From: Pleurostoma richardsiae
Lineage: Eukaryota > Ascomycota > Sordariomycetes > Calosphaeriales > Pleurostomataceae
DNA: 64,000 bases
Direction: 5' to 3'
Assembly (NCBI GenBank): GCA_030052745.1
Contig: JANBVO010000043.1
Span: 1-64,000 of the forward strand
Below, in pieces: positions 37,575 through 49,436 of this stretch. A model generated the notes under the pieces. It had not been told where the DNA came from and did not search any database. It was given only the letters and a program-made list of their open reading frames with translations. A program made the translations under genes and the position numbers. Position 1 is the first letter of the stretch, and every line of letters begins with the position of its first letter.

Positions 37575-40500
37575 TGCGCCCCGCGATATCGCTAATTGCA
37601 AGTTTGATGTTATCGATAGCGATCTCATCAGATGACAGCGCAAATAAGCTTGTTCAATGGAGAACGTGGAGAGAGCATGCCAAGTAATCACGCCAAGCCC
37701 GTGGTGTCTGCGGGAGCTTTGAGACGCCCCCTGATGATCGTGAGCAAGCCGGCCGCCCTGCGTCGTCGCCAGTTGAGACAGGAGCGCTAGGTCAAAGATA
37801 GAACAATCATCGAAAGTGCCGTCGAGACACGCACGCCGCGGCGTGCATCGAGCGTCTGAATCAATGGTATCATGGTTTCTCGATGCCACAGTTGAGATCG
37901 GGACGTGGGGCGATTGGAAAGGCTCTGTGGGATCATGGTAGGCTGGAAGGGGGTTCAGGGGTCAACCAAGAAACAGAATGTCTGGCCGAAATCTCGAGGT
38001 TTTGCAGACCCGCATCGTCCCAGAGAGCCGGTCAAGGTTCAAAACCACCGGCGTAAGTGGCGGCGGGACACTGCGCATGAAGCCCCGTCCCGTCAATGCG
38101 ACTCCTTTTCCGGTCTTGGAATTCTCCGTCTAGGTACTCTGGGTTCACGGCAGTTCTATGATTGAGAAGTTCAAAGTTGGCTCAGCCGTCATAGTCTCGC
38201 TTCTTGCTGCGAGACTTTCAATGAGGTAAAATGGCGGTTCTAGAACCATCGCGTAGAGCTAGTTCACAGTCTTCCTTCGGAATTCGTTTCGTGCGCTTTC
38301 CGCTGCGGCTTATGCCGGCAGTTGAGCAGATCTCGAAGGATTGATGCCCGCTAGACTGAGTTACGCTTCTACCTAGGCTGCGGCCTCGAGGACTACTGGT
38401 ACGGTACATTGGGCTTGGACGCCGAGTGCCTTCGATGCAAGCGATGTCGCAGAAGGCGAAACCGTGCCCCACCGACTGCAGACCGGAAGAGGGCGGAGCA
38501 GTGACAGCATGGAAAGGTGAGACGACAGGCGGGGATGCGAGGCGTGGCATTTACACCTTAATTCGAAGCCAAGACCTCTGGCGGGAAGGGATCCCTCCAG
38601 CTTGCCTGTTCTGGATCCTGGGAATACGGTGACGGTATCTCGCACCGTATCTAGGCAATGTAAGGAAAGCTCCCGCAAAGTCGGGATTCTATATCGCGTA
38701 GTACGAGTATTATAGGACGAAGTCGGAGAGAGAGGACGAGAGACAGAGAGATACTTCAGGTTGCGCAGCAACTGGCAACTGCCCGCCCGTGACCTTGCCT
38801 GAGTGTAAGGTAGGCAGGTACCTTAGGTATATGTGTAAGTACCTGAGCAGGTAGATACGCGTAGGTGCGAAGCACTTAAACAGGGAAGCGGTGTCAAGAC
38901 CGCCCGCGCGATCATCATGGCATCCCGATCTGGGCAGCAGAAACACAAACTTTGAGCCAAGACAGAATTGCCTATGCCAAGCTCCATTCTCCGCCAGCGA
39001 CTACTGCAAGGCTTGTAGGGAAAAGTAGGTAGGTACCTTACCCAAAAGTATCCCGCGGGCACTTTGACGCAGACTTTCCGGCAGGCCGGATCCTGGATCG
39101 AAGGTACAGGGGCCCCGTCGTTCGTTCGTTCCTCCGCGCAGCAGCAAGGGGGTTGCGGCTCCAAAACAGCCTGAAGGAGAAGCGAGTTTCACAGGGCCTC
39201 GTCGACCGCCAATCCTTGCCCTGTCGCAAACGGACACGGCAAAACGGTCGAACCAACAGCTCCCATGGCCGAAGAGGAGCAGCCAGTGACAATATTGTGC
39301 GACCACGTCTAGAAGGCGCCAGTTCTGGCTCTTCGAAAAGGAGTTGATGTCGCTGCAAGCCAGCCGATACTCTGATATTTGCGCCCTCTTCTAAACTACC
39401 TCGCACGACGCTCGCACAGCATGGCGCTTTGGGCCCATCTGCGTTGCGACGACGCAAGGAGCACATCTCTCTTCTCAGCCCTTGCCGAAGAAGCCAGCCG
39501 CGTCATCATTGGCAACTCGAGGATGAATGGCGCCCGCACATCACAGGCACTGGTGCATGATCTGTACGTGGAGGACGGAGGATGGCTATCGATAATCGCT
39601 CCCACGCCGTCACAATCACATCCGTGGTGTTGCGTCGGAGCGTCCCGGGAATACCCATGCTTTCCTGGGCAGCCTCTGCTAAACAGGTCATTGATGCTAT
39701 TCTTGCGCTCTCGGCGGTGATATCAGTGATTACTAGCATGCTGCGCGGGCAGTCACAAGACTAGAGCTGGATGTCCACCGAAATAGCATCAATATTGCCT
39801 GGGTCCGGCGCTTAGATGGATGGAACCGTCCTCACTGATCTGCGGCCTCCGATCGCAGGCAAGGTTGGCCGCTTTGCTGGGACGCCCTCAGGTCACAGCT
39901 GGTGGCCTGTCCAACACGCCATGCTCAGCTCCTCGTCGCCTCATTTCGCTCCTCCGCGCCTCTGCATTGTTTCCTCTCTTTAGGCGTGTTGTTGGTTGAA
40001 CTCCTGATGTTCAGCGCTTCCAAATGGGAATGCGGAGTTGGTTTGGTTGGACTCTGCAAGCACCCGGCTCAGTGGCTTTGCGGGCGGTCGGTCAGCCGGG
40101 GACCGGGCCAAAACGCTAGAGTGGAAGAAGAAACGGTGTGGTGGGCCATGTCGCACCGACATACGCGCCCTGGGGAGACGCCCATGTGCGAGACGAGACG
40201 CAGGTGCCGTCCCTGTAAGCCAATCGAGTGCCACTCCCGACTCTTGGAACACCTGGTGCTTTGGAGATGCCGGCCGTGATTCGCAGACTTCACTGTACGG
40301 GCAATTGCATTAATCTCACAGTTCGCCGAGATGAGGCTACGTATACCTTGTTCTCGCAGAGCAAGAGCTGGGTGGGAGAGAGACCTGAATGATGTCCTCC
40401 CACAGTTCCGGGGACAAAGCTGGCCGCGGTGCAAGGGGAACCAAGTGCGAGGGACGGAGTACTGGCTGCACCATGACCCCCCCTGCCCCATGTCCTCGGG

Positions 40501-42083
40501 GCTGCACTCCCCTTGAAGGCATCGACACCTGGGCTCCCACGCAGTACTCCATACGGCCTTCCAAGAATGCCAATGCGCATCAACTTTCGATTTCTCGATG
40601 CCATGCCTGCTCCGGTGGTTCGATTTCGACCCTGGAAAACATTCGATTCTAGCCCCCTCGCTATTGCTCTGTTTCCTCTCCAACTCGGGCAAGTTCCCGA
40701 GGATCTACGGGAGGCTAAGAAACAACGACATCTCATGTCTTCTTCACATACTGCCCAATAAGGCTCTATACTGTGTAGACAGACGGAAAGCAAGATCCCA
40801 GATGGAGAGCAAGGGAAGCGTTTAACGGCACCCCCTCCGCGCACTCTTCCCCTTGCGCACCTGTAGACCCCCTGCCCCTGACCCTGGCTGGTGATACAGT
40901 CTGGCTCGCGCCGCTTCACCCAGAGCACGGGCATCAGTAGCGTTTGGACTTTACGGAGCAGACCCAGCAAGCGGACATCAATCTGCGCGGCTGCATGAGA
41001 TATACCCAGTCCCGCCGCGTCCTGCAGCACACGAATCGAATTGCCGTCCATCCCGCTCTCTATTCTCTTTTCTTCCATTCCTTCCGTTAGGCGCTGGCTT
41101 TCGTCCTTCCATCCACTCATTCACATCCTTCTTCTGCTCCGAGCAAGACCAACGACACGCCACTAGAGTCACTTGGCCGTCGATGCGCCGACCGCACCTC
41201 CAGTCCTTTCCGCTGAACGATCCAACCTCCTTACCAGACTAATAGCTTAATCAATCTTGGTTGACGTGCTGTTGGTCATTGCCATCCGGCCAAGGCTTGG
41301 AATTACGCCGGACGAAACAAACAGAGGACGCGAAGCAAGCAAGCTCTACGAGAGGAGGGAATCCAAGACTCCCAGCCATCCTGCAAGCTATATGATATCT
41401 GGCTGGTACCTACATATCTGAGATTGCCTGCAACCCCATCCCGTCGTACCTGACTGCGCTACTGTATCCGGGTGGCACCACCACGATCGATCGCCGACGC
41501 CTATTCGACCCTCATAACTGGTTCGAGCTGTCACCGTCACCTGCAGCGGAAGGATTTTGGGCTTGATCTCCAGGAAGACGCACACGCACAGCAACAGAGC
41601 TCTACCGGAGTAGCGGCACCCAAGAAGGACCACAGGGGAGATTCCACCCGTCGTCACACGCCAAGTGTGCACTAGGAGAAAGACCCTCTGAAGCGAAGAC
41701 TAGCAATTGGGAAAGCACACAGAAAGCGGGGAAGTTCTAGCCGGCTTGTCCCTCCCAGTCGCCAAAGCGCCACCACACCGTACATTTGACAACTAAAAGA
41801 AGACGCTAATACGCAAGAACGAGCCGAGCCCGGGCGGAACCGCTGTGGCCCCTGGTCCCTGCAACGCCATTGACCAGCTCTCTTACAGCCAGCCCCTCTA
41901 CGGATACATTAGGCAGTACATTACATCGGCCCTGCCCACCCTCGGGCCTCTCTTCCCCTTGCTCCTGAAAGTATCTACCTGAGCCTCGACACTTGACGAC
42001 AAAGAAGGCCTTACAAGAGTTGCGACCGCTGCTCCTCCTGCTGTTTGGATCGACTCTAGCAGTTGTGGGGACATTGAGCAGCC
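37575..42083. other. Gene-poor stretch between CCS1 and NOXR
   Basis: About 4.5 kb without a supported gene. The longest frame is 40290-41120 on the minus strand (276 codons, ATG start); it is rich in R, G, S and C, has no recognisable domain, and overlaps open frames on the other strand. Repeated AGGTACCTTAGGT-like microsequences lie at 38810-38860 and 39030-39045. The right end is the NOXR promoter. Confidence 0.55.
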
Positions 42084-43945
42084 ATGTCGCTGAAGCAGGT
42101 TCGTCCTGCCTAGACCCTTGCAGCCGGTCCAAGGGTGCTCGTTATGCTAACTCCACGAACAGGAAATAGAAACTTGGGTCGCTGCCCTGGGGCGGTATGA
42201 CAACAATGAGTTTGACGAAGCTTTGAAGGAGTTTGACAAGGTCGCCGACACGTCCAAGATCCTGTTCAACATGGGCGTGATCCACGCTACGCTGGGCGAG
42301 CATGAGAAGGCCGTAAGTACCCTCAAATTCTCATAGACCCACGAACGGTACCTTTCCTGACAGGACGTTTAGGTTGAATGCTATCAACGGGCGATCAGAC
42401 TAGATCAGTACCTTGCCGTGGCGTACTTCCAGCAAGGCGTGTCCAATTTCCTCCTAGGGGACTTCGAAGAGGCGCTTGCGAACTTCAACGATACCCTCCT
42501 CTACCTACGAGGCAACACTATGATCGACTATGCACAGCTGGGTCTTCTGTTCAAGTTGTACTCATGCGAAGTTCTCTTCAATCGTGGTCTCTGCTACATC
42601 TACCTGCAACAGAAAGATGCCGGCCTGCAGGACCTGACGTATGCCGTGAAGGAGAAGGTCGTTGAGGACCACAACGTCATCGACGAGGCAATCCGGGAAG
42701 AAGCCGAGGTAAGGAAGTTATCCTCCCGTTCGGGATGTCCGTGTATCTGACATCGTCACAGGGCTATACCGTGTTTTCTATTCCCGTGGGTGTGGTGTAC
42801 CGGCCAAACGAAGCGAAGGTGCGGAACCTGAAGACGAAGGACTATCTCGGGAAGGCGCGCTTGGTGGCTGCTTCGGATCGTGCAAATGCTTTCACCGGCT
42901 TTGCTGGCTCGGAGATCAAGAATGTGAGTGCATTGACCCTTCTTCGGTGGCTATTATCTGACATGAGACAGGCTGGAAAGACGGAGGTCAAGGATGACCG
43001 GCCAGTCGACAACATCTCTTTCGCAGCAACGAACCTCGTGAAGCCTGGATTGCAGAGCAGGAGGCAGCAGTCCGAACCGCCCAGCAGTCGGAATGTGTTC
43101 CCGCCAACCCCACCTCCCGAGAATGACAAGCCGAGCACGATGAGCCGTGGGGCTTCCGTCCGCAACGGCCCGAAGCCAATGCCTGCGAAACTCAACATCG
43201 ACAAGGCCCGACCAAGCGACAGATACGAGAAGGCCGGCTCACCGCAGGAGCAACGACCGCGGCCGACAAGGTCGGCATCCGCTACCCCAAGTCGTGGCTA
43301 CTCGCAAAGAAGCGAGCAGGGCAGCAGGATGAGGATGCGCCCTCCCCCAGAGGAGGAAGAGTCTTACCCCGACGAGCTGTACGACATGTACCAGGGCGGA
43401 GGTGGGCGGAGGACGAGCCGTGGACAAGGGCGACGACAACAGCCTCGGTATATCGAAGAGGAAGATGAAGGCGGCAGCGATTATGACGACGGGTCCTTCG
43501 ACGAGGGTGATTTTGAGATGGTCTCAAACCAGAGGCGTGGTACTGGTTCTATCTCAGGCTCTTCCCGGGGTCAGTCACGGCGGCCGGATATCCGGAAAAT
43601 CAGAGTGAAGGTCCACGCGGAAGATGTTCGCTACATCATGATCGGCTCAGCCATCGAGTTCCCTGACCTGGTCGACCGCATCCGCGAGAAGTTTGGCATC
43701 CGCAGGCGCTTCAAAATCAAAGTCAAGGATGACGACGCGCCAAATAGCGAGATGATCACCATGGGTGACCAGGACGACCTGGATATGGTTCTCATGAGTT
43801 CCAAGTCCTCGGCGCGGAAACAGCGCCTGGAGGTGGGAAAGATGGAGGTGAGTCGCCAGATCCTCTCGATCTCCTCCCTTCCCATACGTAACCAGTCTGT
43901 GTTGCTAACAGTCTCACTTTACAGATCTGGATCCAAGAAGTATAG
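42084..43945 (+). CDS. NOXR: NADPH oxidase regulator NoxR (p67phox-like)
   Basis: Cytosolic activator of fungal NADPH oxidases, acting with Rac and Cdc24/Bem1; required for hyphal and sexual development and, in pathogens, infection structures. Exons: 42084-42098 (only MSLKQ), 42163-42312, 42373-42708, 42762-42923, 42972-43847, 43925-43945 (519 aa); introns 48-77 bp. Residues 5-150 are four TPR-like repeats (WVAALGRYDNNEFDEALKEF, ILFNMGVIHATLGEHEKA, AVAYFQQGVSNFLLGDFEEA, EVLFNRGLCYIYLQQKDAGL) for Rac binding. An activation-domain-like block (GYTVFSIPVGVVYRP) starts near residue 168. A long disordered region with VFPPTPPP and an acidic E/D-rich stretch follows. The C-terminus, about 425-519, is a PB1 domain (RKIRVKVHAEDVRYIMI ... 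DQDDLDMVL) ending IWIQEV. The tiny first and last exons are supported by frame and by family similarity at both ends. Confidence 0.95.
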
Positions 43946-46460
43946 ACCGACGATTCTTTTTCAACAGCGACGGCCCGACGACATATACCCCCAGCATACA
44001 AGTACCGTGCTACGAAGTAATGATGGATCTTTTCTATTTCTCTCACCTATTTTGATATATTTTTTCCCATGCCTTATCCTGCCGACCCTGTCATCTGCGA
44101 CGTGATCCTGACTTCGTCGTCGTCGCCTACCGGCATAAGACCTCGAACGAGGCGTCGTGTCCCCTTGTGGCCCTTGCGGGGCCTAACGGCGGCAGTAGAT
44201 CTCAGATCTGGATGAGCAGGCGGGTCGTTCATTAATCTGTCTGCTTCCCTCTCGGTCACAGCATCTGCCGGACCTCGGGAATCATGACGCGCTCCCTTAT
44301 CAATCTACATAATCGCAAGAAGACGATTAGAAACTACGGTGTTCTTGCCGTTGTTTTTCGAAGGCCCGTAGACAAAACTGGCTTTTGCAAGAGCGGACGG
44401 AGTGGGTTATCAACCATGTATTCGGTGAGGAAGAAGGGACTTGTCAATATATACGGACCACAAAGGCGGCTGAGCTAGCCTTCTTAGTCTTTCTCGGGTA
44501 TGCTTGCATTCTCGGGGCCGGCAGCGAGAGCAATCACTTCTGCAATCTTAGGTAGTCTTCTCAATATGGATCTATCCACTGATGGTCCCGAAATCTTTCC
44601 CCTCAAGCTCACCCTATAGTACCATTACCGCCTCCCCGTGAAGTCCAATTACGTTCTAAGTCTGAGAGGGGAACGAGCACGCTTCCTTCTTGGTGCCTTT
44701 GCAATCGGTTGGTAATGGCTTGACGTTGTTTCACACGGGTTGGGCGCTCGTACTCCTTGCGTTTCAAATCTCTTTGATGGTTGGTCCGCCATTGGCTTAG
44801 CAGGCTTCCGAAACGCAGACCTCGTGATCAATGGCTTACGGCTGCGGGGCGATCGGGTACGTAGTCGTAGCATTGCTTATCCGACATTGTTTAATGTGTG
44901 AAGAGAAAGGCGACGATGGCATGTTCTTTAGTTGACGACTTTAGAGGCATAGGCGATCCGGCCATCGTCACAGGCTAAGTTGTTACGGTCTTCCACTTTC
45001 ATGTAGGTAGTCTGTCATCGACGTTTTTGATAGCAACTTGTATGCCTTGAATCTGAAGAACACTACATAAAGTAAGTGATGCTGGCCTCTCTTCCTTCAC
45101 CTTGGATTACATTATTATCAACTGGCTTCGATTTGCCATAGTCGGTATGAGTGTCATTTCTGATAATGAGCTGTTCGACAAAGGAAAAAGTCTAGTTGAT
45201 CCTCTCAACTTTTCGATATTTTCCTCAGTTCCCCAAAGAAACTTTGACACCGTGGAAGAGGTTCGTGTTCAGGCAGCCTCATGGGATACTAAAGTCGAAG
45301 TTAACTCTCGCAAGTATCCTGCCTAATTTTACCTTTCACATATATTTAAAGAAAGCATGTAACTTAGACAATGTAGTACAGCGAAAAATGTTGATCTAGT
45401 TTCAGCTTACATTAACATGCTGCTTTCTTAACCAGTCGAGAGATTTGAGCGACTACTTATCCTGTAGTAATCCTAGACTCCTCTGCTCCATGTAGGCACT
45501 TTCATACTCCTCTATAAAGCTCAGTATCAGTTTAATCTCAGTCAACCTAGCTATAAAAGAGGAACTTTTGACAACCATTATCCCACGATGTCTCGTTTAG
45601 AGAACAGTATTCACATAAACATCACTCTCACCGCAATAAAATGCATGTAGCCACCGTTCGGGAATGTGCCACGACTCTGCGTTACCCGTACCCGATCGTA
45701 AGACGTTGATCAATACCTTGAGGGATGGCTTGATGACGAGAGCCGACTCTGGCTGTCAAGCTGAGAAGTTTCTCAGTTTCGGTGCTCAGAGTTGTGACCC
45801 AGGCAGCTCGGAATGCACAAGAGAAGTGGCAACTGTCTAGGAACAAACACCTCGATACCCGCGCTACAGTTCGCACCAGGTAAAGGTCTACCTCAAAAGT
45901 TGCCTATGTTACGCAGGCGAAGTCAGACATCATATGGCGGCGAGGACGGCAAGTGAGATGCTGATCATATGTACAGATGATATTGTCATCAACTACGGAA
46001 CTATAACACTGTCGAATTCCATGCAGACGTGGAATTGTGCCCGTGAGCAAGCACGTCTCCATTACCAACGTCAGTAGGCCGTTCACCCGACCTGGCAGGC
46101 AAGAATCCCAGCCGCCCCAACCGACTCCATCGAAGGTCGTCTCTCAACGCCTCCTATAGCCCTTGTCCTGCCGTGTTATAAGCCATAAGCCATACGGACA
46201 CAAATACGCCTCGTACGCCGCATATACCCCGTACTGCAGCATCGTCTGTGCAGGCATCCGAGGGCACAATCGTGGCCTCATTGTCGCCGCCACAACACTA
46301 TGATACCGGTCCTTTTCTTTTGATTCCTGATATGTATACCACACGGGAAGAAGAGTGATTCCTTCCCCTTCCACTCGACGACCTCAATCTTCGTCTTGAG
46401 CTTCGGTCAGACCAGGTGGTAGTCTGCAAAGCCGCGGAAGTGAATGGCAGTACCCATCCC
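43946..46460. other. Intergenic stretch with an A/T-rich part
   Basis: About 2.5 kb without a supported gene. The section from about 44880 to 45700 is visibly richer in A and T than the rest of the window (for example ATTACATTATTATCAAC and CATATATTTAAAG) and has scattered stops in all frames. It may be a mutated repeat remnant or a plain A/T-rich spacer; no terminal repeats or coding homology were recognised. Confidence 0.5.
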
Positions 46461-47654
46461 TTAGATGACCGTGCCCGCAAGCAACCTCGAGTCAACCTCA
46501 TCCATGGGGATCTCCATTCCATTCTGCCGAGACTCCATAGCATTCATTCTTGCCTCCATGTTACTCAAGCGACCCTCGACCATATTCACGGGAGCACCCA
46601 TCATCGTAACGCGGTTCGCTGAGCCTGTCGCATGCTGCTCAATATACTCAAGCCGCTTTTCGAGCTTTTCCAGGCGAGTCTCGACGCGCGTGAAGCCTTG
46701 GGCCATATCGTGGCCCATGCGGTCGATCTTGTCCACGAGCTTGCGTAGGCTCTGCCCCAGCGGTGTGTTCTCCTGTCCAGGAGGAAGCGCCGGAACACGC
46801 GGTTCGTGGTTGTGGCGGCCTTCCTGGACGACAAAACGCCACTGATTTCCAAGCTGGACTTCGCAGACTGCCTTTCCTCGCCACGGACAGTCGACTTTAC
46901 GTGTAGTCGGGTTACGCTTCTTCGCGGTGCTGTTGTATTTGACCCCTCCTCGATCGCATACTAGGTCGAACCGTGTTGGCTTGCCCTCGCGGTAATTGCT
47001 CGATCGCAACTTGACGACGCCATATCCTTGATCTTTGGCCACCTTCTGCACGGCATTGAGAAGCTCGTCAAAGCTGCGGTAAATGCCTTCGGGAGGAGGG
47101 GCTAGGTTTGGTGCCGGAGACTGAGGCATGACGGAGTTTCTGGTACCGTTGCCAGAGCCCGGAACACTCCACGTGGGAGGCGTTTGGGGAGGGGCTGGCG
47201 TTGAGGTCGCCAGCGTAGGAGTCGCCTGAGGAGCAGAGGCCTGTTGATGAGGGTGAGGTGGCGGAGTCGGAACGGAGGATGGGGCGGGAGAAGGAAGAGT
47301 CGGGGAGAAGAACAGGACGCGATCAGCGACTGCGGGAGGCCCGGCGACCTGCTGCTGCTGCTGCTGTTGGTCCTGCTGCGACACCTGGTTCAGTTTGCGC
47401 TTTCTCTGACGTCGTGCCACCGGCTGCGCTTGCGGTTGGACCTGCTGTGGAATCTGAGGCTGCGATTGCGCGTGCGGGATATGAGGGTGCTGCGGCGCAC
47501 TCGTCGCCGTTGCCCAGGCGTTGTCGTAGGCTGCTATTGATGATGCTTCGTGTAGTGGACGTGATGGGAAAGTGGGAGGTTGGACCCGCGCCGTGTCATC
47601 TTGAGGCATATGCACAGTTCCAGCCCCATTTCCGGCTTCTCCCCAACGAATCAT
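46461..47654 (-). CDS. FAR1-type DNA-binding-domain protein
   Basis: Probable DNA-binding protein of unknown role; single exon, 397 aa, from the only ATG in the frame upstream of the domain. Residues 1-190 are low-complexity (P, Q, S, T), with a basic cluster RRQRKRKL at 81-88 that could be a nuclear signal and a Q7 run at about 96-102 encoded by a CTG repeat on the plus strand. Residues 192-285 form a FAR1/WRKY-GCM1-like zinc domain: FDELLNAVQKVAKDQGYGVV, LVCDRGG with C233, KVDCPW with C256, and GRHNHEP with H281 and H283. A coiled coil (about 301-341, LRKLVDKIDRMGHDMAQGF onward) and a second heptad-like segment to about 390 follow. There is no transposase catalytic domain, so it resembles a domesticated Mutator-type DNA-binding domain. 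The frame stays open upstream of the ATG (to 47978), so an upstream exon is possible. Confidence 0.8.
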   Translation of the reverse strand: MIRWGEAGNGAGTVHMPQDDTARVQPPTFPSRPLHEASSIAAYDNAWATATSAPQHPHIPHAQSQPQIPQQVQPQAQPVARRQRKRKLNQVSQQDQQQQQQQVAGPPAVADRVLFFSPTLPSPAPSSVPTPPPHPHQQASAPQATPTLATSTPAPPQTPPTWSVPGSGNGTRNSVMPQSPAPNLAPPPEGIYRSFDELLNAVQKVAKDQGYGVVKLRSSNYREGKPTRFDLVCDRGGVKYNSTAKKRNPTTRKVDCPWRGKAVCEVQLGNQWRFVVQEGRHNHEPRVPALPPGQENTPLGQSLRKLVDKIDRMGHDMAQGFTRVETRLEKLEKRLEYIEQHATGSANRVTMMGAPVNMVEGRLSNMEARMNAMESRQNGMEIPMDEVDSRLLAGTVI

Positions 47655-48300
47655 TGTTCCTCCGGGCTTCCGAGTCGCGTGGCTTGTATGTGGGCCCAAG
47701 AGAGGCACGTACCCCTGCTGCTCTTTGTCAGCAATGATTGGCCCGAGAAATGATGAGGGCGAAAGGCTGGAAGATCTTTGAACGCACGGGAGGAACGGGA
47801 GGTCGTACGCAGTGCTACAGCAATGCTTGCGGTTCCTGGGGGGACGAAGGGTTCGTTTCGCGAGAAAAGGTAGGTTTCTAGTGTGCTTGCTGTCCTCAGA
47901 CAGCGCGCAACTCGTCGAAGGGAGGATTAAGAAAGGTTTGGAGCACGAGAGAGTTGTTTTCCTGGCCGGGAAAAGCAAGCCGACTCGAGACGAGAAATGG
48001 AGGGACCGCGCACAAGCCAGGCGATCACGTGGAAGGACCCTTGGGTGGCGGGGTTATGCCTGGCGCTCATTAGCCTCGCATCGCACTGTGTGCCGCCCTT
48101 TACTCTCTTTTGTGGCTTATGACGCCTATCGGAGACGCAAGGCTCGATTAACTTTGGCTTTCCTCTGTTTCCGTCAACCTTCACGGCGGTACATCTAAGC
48201 GACCTCCTGCCTAGCCAATTACATTCAATCTTCACATTGCAACTTTCCTGTGGAACTCTCTTGCGTAGGTAGGCTTGCCTCGTCTACTTCCCCCACCGTC
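47655..48300. other. Divergent promoter region, FAR1-type gene and small conserved gene
   Basis: No separate gene seen. The minus-strand frame of the FAR1-type gene stays open upstream to 47978 but has no ATG there. Confidence 0.55.
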
Positions 48301-48806
48301 ATGGCATCAAGCCGTCCTCCCGCCAAAGGAGTGCCACCAGCGCCTATGGCGACGGACCGTGAGGAATGGGACGAGGAACGCATAGAGGCGGCTCTCAGGC
48401 GGCTGAAAGACCTCCATGTTCAGGTCAGTGCAAGTGTGCCAAATCTCTTTTGTGTCCTAGATGCTTACATATCTCTCCCTTAACAGCTGCGAAACCTGAG
48501 AAGCAGTATTCCCAGAATGATGGAGCCGATGATCACGCAGCATTCCTCGCGTACGTATAATAAATCCCCTGTGCTATCCATATCTTCGTCTGACACGGTT
48601 ATACAGCCACCGCTCTACTCTCAGCGACCAACATGGCCACTACGACAGTACAGAAGGAAATCGGCGATTTCAAGAGTCTCATGCTCGAAGACAGCACGAA
48701 AAAGGTTCTCGACCACGCTGAACAGAGCCGGAAAGAGAACCCCAAAGGAATAAGGCAGTGGCGAGCCCGGGACGACCCAGATTGGCTCAACATAGACTCG
48801 TCCTGA
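48301..48806 (+). CDS. Small conserved helical protein, function not recognised
   Basis: Exons: 48301-48423, 48487-48550, 48607-48806 (128 aa); introns 63 and 56 bp with donors GTCAGT and GTACGT and acceptors AACAG and TACAG. All phases close, ending NIDSS. The first 25 residues are P/A-rich, then a charged helix (EEWDEERIEAALRRLKDLHV) continues across the first intron into LRNLRSSIPRMMEPMI. A second helical part (VQKEIGDFKSLMLEDSTKK) is followed by SRKENPKGIRQWRARDDPDW. The consistent splicing and amphipathic helices support a real gene. The size and helix arrangement are like small Mediator or kinetochore subunits, but I do not recognise the family and give no function. Confidence 0.72.
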
Positions 48807-49436
48807 TCGAGATCGGTCCTTCGTCGATACTCTGGCTATGAAGGATGCTCAATGATGCACGCGAAAAATACCCACATGCTGCTGACTTCGCAAGCATGGA
48901 AAGTCGTCTGACTCATGCCATAACTAGGTGTGTATCAATCAGGTGGGCGATGCCTCCTGTGGTAAGTTCACATACGCCCTCGCATAAAACTAAGCAAGAG
49001 GCTGATGTTCCGGAGGCGTCGCACGCGGATGCTCATGAGAAACCTGGCTCTCTACTGACGGTTCACGTTGTCCCCTTGAAATATCATCATGAGAATCTCA
49101 TGAACTTGGGAAGGAGGTATTAGAGGACGCATGCCTGGCAATCTAGGTTCAGATTAGCTTGGCAAGGCTGGGTTTGGTGTCTACGGTGGTATGGGCAGGT
49201 CCTCGCCTAATCCCTGAGATAGGGGCTAGCCAACCGTCCGTTGGTCAAGCCACCTGATTACGTAATTATTCAAGCCACACTTGGCAGCCCTTGTGGCTGG
49301 TTTCTAGCGCAAACCCTCCATTGGCTCTGTTAGCGTGCTTGTGAAATTCCAACCCACACAAATTTCTCTTGATTTTGGAAATTCAACCAGCGCCTGTCAC
49401 CGACCCCAGTCAACCTCACAGCAGCAATCAGTCACA
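48807..49436. other. Intergenic: promoter of the eL34 gene
   Basis: No gene supported; the frame at 48845-49123 has no recognisable content. The right end is the ribosomal-protein promoter and leader. Confidence 0.55.

Noticed and set aside
40290-41120. 276-codon minus-strand frame with an ATG start
   Set aside because: Rich in R, G, S and C, no domain or family similarity, overlapping open frames on both strands; looks like a chance frame in GC-rich DNA.
47655-47978. Longer N-terminus of the FAR1-type protein
   Set aside because: The frame is open but has no ATG in this part; an upstream exon would need transcript support.
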